Positions 55,183 through 64,000 of a DNA stretch of 64,000 nt are shown here, one piece after another. The DNA is from Tribonema minus. Its lineage: Eukaryota; Sar; Xanthophyceae; Tribonematales; Tribonemataceae. How positions within the stretch are numbered: the first letter of the stretch is position 1; every line of letters begins with the position of its first letter. The stretch is from positions 434,001-498,000 of the forward strand of contig JAFCMP010000112.1 in the NCBI GenBank assembly GCA_017506865.1, in the 5' to 3' direction. Both the position numbers and the translations under genes were made by a program. The notes beneath the pieces were generated by a model, which saw nothing but the letters and a program-made list of their open reading frames with translations, made no database searches and had not been told where the DNA came from.

Positions 55183-56270
55183 CGTGTAAAGTCGGCTCGG
55201 CGGGGGAGGCAAACCCTCGGGATCGCACAAGCAGCCAGGAGTGAATTGCATAAGCAGCCGGGATGAATAGCAACAAGAGCCCGCGTCGCGGTACTTGGTA
55301 TGTGGCACGCCATGCGCAGTGCTCGCAACGAGCGCCATAGCGGCTTATGTAGGAGACATGCTTTGTTGCCGACATCCAGATCGGCACCCGGGGGGGAGGG
55401 GGGGGGGAGGACGCCACTCACTTTGTATCGTTTCACTTCACATTCCGCATGGAGCTGCTGCTGGTGTTGCTGCCGGGCAGCATTCATAAGTGGGCATGCC
55501 TGCACTTCAAGTGATGCCAGTTGACACCGGCAGCCCTCATTCAATGGACAAAGAAGCCTGCGTTCACTGCCACCGGGCCATTTCAGCAGGGCTTCGCTCG
55601 GCTTTCGGCTCCATGTACATGCCCTGCTGCAGCTGTTGTATACAGCGCTGCAGCATGCAGCATATTTGCATGGGAGGTGCGGCGCCATCTACAGTTTGTG
55701 ACAGCCTCAGCGATACAGCATCAGCGTGCATGCTTTTGCGACAGTGCTCAGCGCCCTGTGCACCATTCTGATCTAATCGCGGCTGACTTCCCAAAGGGAG
55801 CAGATATCATATTTGCCCTTGAGCGACGCGTCTCATCTGGCCATCTGCATCGCTGCGTCCGTTGCTCAACGGAGCAAATGTATGGAGTCTCCTGGGGGCC
55901 GATGGGCTTGCCATCCTTCTGTCAGCACCCTCCCTCTGCGTCACGCTTCGAAAACAGCGGTGCTTATGTGGGGTATGGCTATGGCTTGTCCGTGGCGCAC
56001 CAGCACTTCGCAATTACACAGCCGCCTGACCCTGTCCCATGCATCGTGTACAATGAATTCATTAAATTGCACAACCTCATGTTTAGCCCCCCTGGCCTCT
56101 TCTTATAAGTTAAGGCAATTGTGGTTGCTGTTCTGAGCTCCCTTGATGAAACCAGTTACGCATCTCTAAGTAGAGCAAAGTGCATCATGCAAACTTGAAT
56201 CAACACATATGTATGGTAATTGTTGGTGAAGCATGAACACAGCTGGTCATACGGAACCAGTGGATCAGCC
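55183..56270. other. Intergenic region between the FHA gene and the next plus-strand gene
   Basis: About 1.1 kb. It must contain the 3' UTR of the FHA gene and the promoter of the next gene. A G-rich tract lies near 55389-55410. Overlapping open frames on both strands (about 55176-55688 minus, 55521-56108 plus) have no recognisable content, and I do not call them genes. Confidence 0.5.
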
Positions 56271-59200
56271 ATGTCGCTGCTGCTGAATGCACGTACGTAC
56301 GATCCCAACGCGTACGTACGCATCATGAAACGGGCGCCAGGCGAAGGTGAGACCAGCCTTGGTTCAAACAACATGACGACTGCAAGGCGACGACGCCTAG
56401 CCGTAATTCTGCTGCCAGCATGGCTGACAGATGGCTTTGCGCCTGTCCCCTGCTTCAGCAGCGGCTCGCGTCTCCACAGCTCGCGTATCTGTGCCAACAA
56501 CAGGCTGGCCTTTCTGCGCAGCACAACAACGCCGCCGCGGCGACAGCAGCTGCGAGATATATCCATGCTGCAACAGGCCGACGACGACGAAGAAGCAAGC
56601 ACAGAAGCGCGCAGCTGGATACCGGATATGGAGATGGCGCTGGCTACCACGATTTCTGCCTTGATATTGACGGCGGAGCTGCCGAGTGGTGCTGCCTTCG
56701 CTTCTTCTCCGGAGTTTGGTAGCGATGGCGCACCTTCTAATCTGATAGTTCAGGTAAAGAACCCTCCCGCAAAGGAGTCTCAGGCATGGTCATACCACCA
56801 GCCATCAAAAGGGCTTGACGCTCTGCGAGGATTGCGGGCTGCATTCATGCCTAATGCAGCGCAGAAGACAACGGCACCGAAAGCAAGTGCGGAAGCACCG
56901 GCATCTACTGCAGCACCACAGCAGCAGACAGTGGAAAAGAGGTCAGAAAAAGATATTGCAGACGAGGTGCAGGCCTCCATGCAGGCCTTCATGCAGGGGT
57001 TCAGCCACGAGCACAAGCCTGTCACCAGCGCGCCAGCCAGTGGCTCAGCGGTGGGCGATGCTGCGTCCAAACCTGCAGCGCCGAAGGACACCGTTCCTCC
57101 GACGGCAGCAGCAACGGCCGAAAAAGCGTTGAACACTAACAAGGCTGTGCTGACATTGGACGAAGGCCCTCTGCACCTGCAGCAGCAGCAGCTGCATGAG
57201 GTCCCCCTCGAGACTATCAATGCGCTGCTGCTGACAGCGTCGTCGGCGCTGCTGCTCAATCGCGCCATGGCCATGCGGCGAGGTGGCGGCCGCGGCGGCA
57301 GCGGCAGCGGCAGCCGTGTGGCCAGTATTGTTGCGGAAAGCTCCCATTTTGCGACAGAGCCGCCTTCGGGGCTGCAGGCTGTGGCAGCAGGGGGTCCGAA
57401 CAGCATGCGCGGGGGTACGGGGCGGAAACAGGGTGCCGGCAGCAGCGCCAGCGCGACAGCTAAAGAACAGCAGCGACGTGCGGGCACAGGATCAGTTGCG
57501 CCCGCAGCAGCGGCAGCAACAGCAGCGACACCTGTGAAGAGTGCTGCCGTCTCGAACGCCGCCGGCGACGCAGCGCGGCGCGGCAGCAGCGGCGGCGGCG
57601 GCGGCGGCGGCGGCGCCGCGCGCGACACCCCGCGGAGCCCGGTGTTCCCGCAGCGCACACCGGAGTCCGAGGAGGGCTGGGCAGAGGTGCCGCCCACAAG
57701 CGAAGGTGTCCTTAAGGGATTCGTCAAGCCTGGTCTGGCGGCGGTGGTGGCGAGCGCAGGGGCTGCTGCCGGTGGCGCGGCCGCCGCCGCCGCTGCCGTG
57801 AGCCAGACTGTTGTCTCGCCAAAGCAGGCGGTGGGCGCAGAGGCGGCGCCGCAGCAGCCACAGCAGCAGCAGCAGAACGCGGGGACCATGCCGTGGCTCG
57901 TGCAGCAGCTGTGGAGGCGGAGCGAGCCGGGGGAAGGGGGGCAGAAGCGCAAGGGGGGCGACGCGGCGGCGCAGAAGGGGGCCGGGGGGAAGGCGGCAGC
58001 GGTCAATGCGGGGGGGGGCACTGCTGGCAGGCAGCATGCGGTGAGCAATGAGGCGGTGGCGGCCATGGCCATGGCGCAGCTGGTGGCGCAGCTGGAGAGG
58101 GACAAGGCCGCGCTGGCACAGCAGGTACGGTGTGTGCACACAGGGGAAGCGCCGGTGCGTCGGATGTGCGTAGATTTTCCCGTGTCTGGACGTGTCTGAG
58201 GTTGGCGGCGCGACATTGCATTGCAGTGATTGAGAGTACCTGTGAAGGGTGCTTGGATTAGAGCACTCAAATAGCGATTTTTCAGTTACACTGCAGCCCC
58301 TGGATATGGTGACGCCGGCAGTTCTGTAGCCGCATTTGTGTGCAAGCACGTAGCCTGAACCCTCTGCGTCGCTGACGGTTGCTATGAAGGCCATGGCATA
58401 TACGCACAGGCCTTGGCCAAACACTGCAGTTTGTTGCACAGAAGTGTGCTTAAAATTTCTTCAGCTTGTGCCACACGCTTCAACCATTTCTCATTGCGAT
58501 TGAACTGCAGGGTGGACGATGACACTTTTGAGGGGGGCTGGCACTTTTGCAGCATGCACAAAACGCACAAGCCTCAACTAACATCAATCAGCCACTGTAC
58601 TCACACACAACGTACCTGGATGCATCACACCATTTTTGTGGCTGATTCCGAGTCCAGGTGGTGCAGTTGCAGCAGGACCTTCAGGAATCGGACACAGAAG
58701 TCCACAGGCTCAGGGACAGGGTGGACGGACTGGAGCAGGAGAACAGGCGCCTTCTCAGTGAGGTCAGCAAACGTACACATGCGCACCCCCGCAAGAATGC
58801 CAGTCCGGCGCTGCAACTCCCGAGTAGCTAAGGTTGCTGCGTCTTGGAAGCCTGTGCGAGGCGCACTGCGCCAATGTCGGATGACATGTATTGAGTGCAC
58901 AATGCTGGCAGCGGGCAAGCGCACTGTCTCATGGGTAAGGCGGCCTCGAAGGGCCGCCATGCAGTCGCAACTCGCTTTTGACATGCAGGCGCTGCTGTAA
59001 CTCACGCATGGACTTGCGCCCTGACATGATGGCGCGCAGCAGAGCTCTGGCTGGATATGTCAAACCTGCGTGGGCGCTCGTGGAGAGGTGCACGACATGT
59101 CTCTACGTGATAACTCACTGCGTTCACATGTACTGCACCTGCTGCGGTTTACACGTGCGCTGCAACACATCGCCCTTCACTGCATGCTGATTTTTTCTTT

Positions 59201-59411
59201 CTGTGTGGCGTTGTCGCACGTGCAGGTGCGGCGTCTGGGCGGGCGCAACGTCCTGGCGGACTCGCTCATGCTCAAGCGCCAGCTGTTTGCGCTGCTGCAA
59301 GCCGCCAACACGGCGTCCAAGCGCACGCTTGGAGCGCGCGCTGCGTCCGCGCGCAACGACATCCCGCGGCAGCTGCCAACAGGCGTGCGGTCACGTTTCC
59401 ACACTGCTTAG
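56271..59411 (+). CDS. Unrecognised protein: possible organelle-targeted N-terminus, Ala/Gly/Gln-rich middle, C-terminal coiled coil
   Basis: Exons 56271-58124, 58658-58762 and 59226-59411 join in phase 0 and give 714 residues, or 680 from the alternative ATG at 56373. That second start gives an N-terminus (MTTARRRRLAVILLPAW) rich in Arg, Ser and hydrophobic residues and almost free of acid for 60 residues, as in plastid or mitochondrial transit peptides. An acidic stretch follows, then a hydrophobic segment (about 120-145, ending GAAFASS) that could be a membrane span or a second signal. The middle is low-complexity (Ala, Gly, Gln runs). The last 120 residues form a coiled coil (QLVAQLERDKAALAQQ, DRVDGLEQENRRLL). 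Targeting is inferred from composition only. I recognise no family. Confidence 0.68.
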
Positions 59412-60006
59412 CATGTGTGCGGAGTCTTGAAGTGGCAAGGGACATAGGGGGGTATAAGCAGGCAGGGGGGGGTGCTGGCAGCATTGGCGTCGAGCCGCAC
59501 CAGCATGCAGGATACATTGCTGTAGAGCAACCGCTGCACCGCAAGAGTTGAAAGGTTCTCATTGAAGAAAGAACAGGCCTCATGCACGCTCAGCATCACA
59601 TGAGCTCATTAGCACTACAGGTTGGTAGCAGTGTCAGCTCTTGAGACTTTGCGCGTATATAACAATGACAACATTGCTGCCTCAGGCACGAACCAATCTT
59701 TGCACGCGTCTGACTGCGCTCGGTACTGATTGAGCAATGTTATCAAGTCAGTTGCGTGCAACATCTGTTCTGAAAACAGTGCGTTGACCTCCACTTGATG
59801 GTTATGGAAACTAGTGTGTCATGTTGAAGTTGAAGTTGAGGCGAAACCGTAAAAACAACATCTGATTTTAGCATGTTGGCACCAAAATGCGCTGGCAATG
59901 TAGCGGTCGCCTTAATCCCTGCTGCACTGCGCTGTAGCACGCTGACTAGCCAAACGCGAACCGACAGCCCTACATAGCTGACAAGCACGCCACCTGGCTT
60001 GTAGCC
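59412..60006. other. Intergenic region
   Basis: About 600 bp between the stop of the coiled-coil gene and the start of the EF-hand gene, both on the plus strand. Lower GC, no open frame of note, and no clear promoter element. Confidence 0.6.
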
Positions 60007-62103
60007 ATGCAAGGCGCCAGGCGCTCCTTGGAGGTCGCGGCAGCAGCACATGTGACAGACGAGGACATTGATTTGCTTGTAGATTACATCGACGTGATAC
60101 AGAATAGGCCGGGGCTGAAGCGCAGGCCCGGCGTGGGCACGATCACAGTGCAGGGGCTTGAGCAGGCCATACGGCACACAAGGCGAGTACGCGCCGACAC
60201 AAACAAGGCATCCAAGGCCAATGGATCAGAGACCCTCAGAAACTTCATGGAGGTCATATCGGCCGCAGGCATGTCTCTTATCGACTGGTTTCAAGAGGTG
60301 GCGGCGCCGTATGCCGCTTCTAGGCTGGCCCGACCCAGTGTGGACCCCTCTGCTTTTTTGGACCGCCACATATCCAAGCTGGAGCTGTCGAGGGGCATGC
60401 AAAGACTGGCCGTCAAGCTCAGAGAGAGAGGGCGGGATGTGGCGGCGGAAATTGTTGCCTGCGCCGACCTCGACACGCTGTTTGCGCTCATGGACGAGGA
60501 TCACAGCGGCACCATCAGCCTTCAGGTAGTTGGGTGAAGCTGGAACATTCCAATGTTACTGCGTACGCAGGCGTCAGCATACTTTGCTTGAAAACGCAAC
60601 ATCCGAACTATCTACTGTACATACATTGATGACGGCCATGATGCGCGTGCGTTGGCCGTTGCATCGTGCCTGCCGCGCTCTATTGCTCCACCTACTGGTA
60701 CTGCAAAACAATCATTTCTTCAAAACCCTGACTGATCACCTTCCTCCTGACTGCAGGAGGTGATGGTGGCGTGCAATGTCGAGAAAATGCGCAAGAAGGG
60801 GACAGACCGCATGGACCGCGTCTCGGACCTGGTCAAATCACTGGAGGAGCACATTTCTTCGCAGGGCCTGCGCATACGAGACCTCTTTGTGCTCATGGAC
60901 AAGGATCACAGCACAGGCACGACATGCTGCATGCACGTTACGAGTGGGAGAGGCATTCGCGTGCGCACAGCTGCGTGTGAGACACGCAGTGGATGCGTGC
61001 ATTGGTATCCACGTCTTGTGCCGCCTCCTTCCTTTCAGCCCTTCGGCCGAAACCGACACCTCCTTAGCTTGACGGGAGTGCAACTCGACAGTTTTCCTCA
61101 CATCTTGTACCCTCTCGGCGCTCCAGACCCAACATGTCCACGACACTCACATAACACGCGTCATGACCCAGCATCACAGTTCACAACCACCTCCAGCTTG
61201 CACCCACCACACACCTCACCCCCCCCCTCCTGCCCCCCCCCTCCCCCCACCACCAGACCTCTCGCGCGCGGAGCTCCGCTGCGGCCTCTCCGCGGTCGTT
61301 GAGTCCAGCCGCCGCCGCGGCGCCGAGCGCCAGCGCCGCACCGCGCGCACGCGCAGGGCTGCGGAGGACGCCGCCGTTGCCGCCGCGGAGGACGACGCGC
61401 GCGACCAGCAGCGCTGTGCTGCTGCGGAGGAGGCGCTGGCGCAGGGCGCGCCGCCGCCGCCGCTGCGCGTGGCGCGCGCGGGCGGCGAGCGCGACGCGTG
61501 GGCCGTGGTGCTGCATGGCTGCCCCTTCCGCAGGGCGCGCGCGCGGCGCCCGCCGGCGTGCGTCCTCGCGCTGTTCCTCGCGACGGAGGAGGACGATGAG
61601 GAGGTGGAGGGGGAGGGGGAAGGGGGGGGGGATGAGGGGGCGGGGGGGGGCGAGTTGCGGCAGCAGCAGCGGGGAGGGGTGAACGGTGCCGCTGGCGCCG
61701 AGCGCAGCACTGCTGGTGATGGTGGTGGTGGTCGTGGTGGCAGTGAGGGGGGGTGCCCGTGGAGTGGCGATAGTGGCGGCGGCACCCGTGGCAGGGGCGT
61801 CGCCGTCGCGCGACACGGCGCCGCCGCTTTTGCGCACGCGCACTCGGAGACCATCCCCGACGCCGCCGTCGCCGCCGCGTCAGGGGACGACGCGCTGCAA
61901 CAGCAGCAGCAGGGCGTGCGCCGCGTCAAGTCGTGTGCGCTGCTGGTGCACCGCGCGGAGCACGTCCTGAACGTGCGCGCGGCGGTCGCGGCCAAGCTGG
62001 GCTACCCCGCGGACGCGGAGCGCTGCGACAACGTGCGCGGCACGCACATCGCCGCGCCCTTCGGCGCCCGCAGCGTGCGCAGCGCGCGCGCCGCCCGCGA
62101 CGG

Positions 62104-62134
<31 letters not shown>

Positions 62135-64000
62135 GCCGAGCAGGGGGCGCAGCGCGAGGGGGACGGCGGGGACGGGGCGCTGGACAGCCAGGGGGCGTGG
62201 AGCGCTGCTGTGGACGAGTGGTACGGCCGTGAGAAGGGCGAGATGGACACGCGCGTGCGGGAGTGGTACCGGCGCACCCTGCGCGCGCTGCGTGACGGCG
62301 CCGCGGAGCAGCAGGTGGCAGCGCTGGCGGAGGTAAGGGGGCGCGTGTGCAGATGCAGTGGCCCGTGACTATGTGTCGCATGTGCGTGCTGCAGACTTCT
62401 TGTGCTCCTGACGATGTTCACCGCCCCACATCGCTGCAGCGATCTTGTGCTGGGGAGTAGAAAGATGCGGCAGGCTGGGTACATGTCACCAGTCTCGTTG
62501 CCTTCAGATTGCCACCATGTCACCCCCGGCCGCATTTTGACGGTCATGCGCAGCGGCAATTTCGGTTTGCAGCAGTGGACGTCGTGGCGAACACGTGCTG
62601 GTGCTGTTTACCATCAGCGCTCAACCAAGCGAGTGCCGCCGCGCCTCTCGCTGGCCGCAGGTCGACGAGTTCCTCTGCGCGCCCGACAACATGTGGGCCG
62701 TGGACCAGCCCCTCATCGCCGCCATCACGGCGCTGCTGCGCCCGCCGCAGCAGCAGCAGCAGCAGCGCGACGCGCGCGGCTCCTCCTCATCCCTCTTCGA
62801 CGACTCCAGCGTGAGCACTGGCGCGTCTGCGGACGATTCCGTTACTGCCAGCCGGCGCGCGCGCCAGCTCTGCGACGGCGCTGCGCTGGCGCTGTGGCGC
62901 GTGTGTGAATACGCAGACTTCGTGGCGCCCGCGACGCTCGCGGGCGCGGTGGAGGCGGCGGCGCACGCTCTCGCGGCCCTGCCGCGCGGCGGCGGCGACG
63001 GCGGCGACAGCGGTGGCGGCGGCAGCAGCGGCGGCGGTGGCGGCAGCGGCGGCAGCTGCGGCGCCCTGGAGGCGCTGCCGCTGCTGCAGCTGCAGCTGCG
63101 CCTGTCGGGCCTGCTGTCGCGGCTGTCACACCAGGAGGGCCTGCACTGGAGGGCCGCATGCACCGCGGGTATGGCGCTGGTGGGGGTGGTGACGCGGGGG
63201 GTGCCGCGGTCGGCAGCGGCGGGGGAGGTGGGCCCGGACATGCAGGCGCGCGCGGCGTCGTTTGCGGGCGTCGCGCTGACGCACCTGCTGGCCACGCACG
63301 AGCAGCTGCGCGTACGGTGAGGGTGTGTAAGGGTAGCCGCTGAGAGTCGTGCGATCAGAAGCGGAATTGAGCATGAGAGCGTGCTCTCGAGTGCGTAATT
63401 GCTAGGGCTTGTGCACGCTGCTTCAGGGTCCCAGGCTTTAGGGTTCAAAGCGCAGCATCAGCATCATCGTCATCTGCGCATGTGCACAGTCTGGCACTGG
63501 TGAAGACCACGGCACCTATCAATCATCAGGATTGTAGCCGTATTACAGCGATCATATGCAATACGTTACTTCTCGAGTACATGACCCCCTAAGCCCACAT
63601 TGCCTTTGTTCCAAATGTGTGCACGTTTGCAGGGTCGCGAGAGGCCCGGAGTGGTCCATGCTTTCGCGCGTGCTGGAGGACTCTGAGGGGCTGCCAGATC
63701 TGTGCATCAGCGCCGCCGCCAAGACTCTGGCGCATGTCGCCACCCGCACAACAGGCGCGTGCATGCAACGCATTGATGCAACGCTTTGCGCAAGTATGCA
63801 TGTAGTATTCAATGTGACCATGATACCCCTGTCAACGGACATGCGGGACGCTGTTGGACGTGGCAGCAGTGGTGGCACTTACAGTCTGCCCTGATCTGAT
63901 GGTATGCGCAGGCCAGGCCCTTGCATGTTGCCGCTGCGGCGGTGCTATGAGAGCTGGCCAACACTTGGCAATAGTTCCTGACCGCTTCGCTTGTGCACGC
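60007..64000 (+). CDS. Two-EF-hand calcium-binding protein with a long helical, low-complexity C-terminal part; partial at 3' end
   Basis: Exons: 60007-60525, 60757-60916, 61257-62332, 62661-63316, 63633-about 63754, then beyond the window or a further exon near 63912. The phases up to 63633 close. The start ATG (gccATGc) opens a helical region of 150 residues that I do not recognise. EF-hand loop 1 is DEDHSGTISLQE (163-174), split by an intron. Loop 2 is DKDHSTDLSRAE (221-232), also split, with Ca2+ ligands at positions 1, 3, 5 and 12 in both. The second intron uses a GC donor; only that junction gives a 12-residue loop. Residues 233-585 are Arg/Ala- and Gly-rich with an acidic patch. Residues 586 onward (VDEFLCAPDNMW, ALWRVCEYADF, DLCISAAAKTLAHVA) are alpha-helical and may be armadillo-like. 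It is probably a Ca2+-responsive adaptor; no ortholog is named. Confidence 0.75.

Noticed and set aside
56780..58270. 496-codon minus-strand open frame opposite the plastid-like gene
   Set aside because: It is a shadow of low-complexity Ala/Gly/Gln codons; the plus-strand frame splices into coiled-coil exons.

Overview
This window is nuclear DNA from a GC-rich, intron-dense eukaryote, most likely a green alga (core chlorophyte). The grounds are a plant-type BIG/UBR4 gene, a selenoprotein T that keeps a UGA selenocysteine codon and a SECIS element, Ala/Gly/Gln-rich proteins, and some 67 short introns that nearly all end in tgcag or a close variant. The species cannot be named from the sequence. 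Reading exon by exon gives eight protein genes. In all but the two or three uncertain places flagged below, the exon phases close exactly. No rRNA, tRNA, CRISPR array or prokaryotic operon was seen.

Layout. 1-17440 (minus): the first 3,180 residues of a BIG/UBR4-type ubiquitin ligase, in 16 exons, running off the left edge before the C-terminal ligase module. 18070-23005 (plus): an N-myristoylation-type, CaMK-like kinase without EF-hands, head to head with BIG. 24109-34852 (minus): a roughly 2,220-residue ankyrin/IQ/WW protein, tail to tail with the kinase. 36889-40584 (minus): a 619-residue helical protein faintly like the middle region of fungal-type regulators. 41461-42798 (minus): selenoprotein T, with its SECIS at 41088-41161. 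42995-55182 (plus): an FHA-domain coiled-coil protein in 21 exons, only 196 bp from the selenoprotein start codon. 56271-59411 (plus): an unrecognised protein with a possible organelle-targeting N-terminus and a C-terminal coiled coil. 60007 to the right edge (plus): a protein with two EF-hands, incomplete at its 3' end.

The genes do not form one pathway; this is an ordinary stretch of chromosome with a calcium theme (CaM-binding kinase, IQ protein, EF-hand protein) and a ubiquitin ligase. The most interesting signals are the UGA/SECIS pair, an unusual share of GC-AG introns whose use is fixed by frame and motif, a 12-bp palindrome that recurs in non-coding DNA, a small inverted-repeat element in an intron, a dispersed 90-bp repeat, and an intronic tandem repeat whose last unit is a real splice acceptor.
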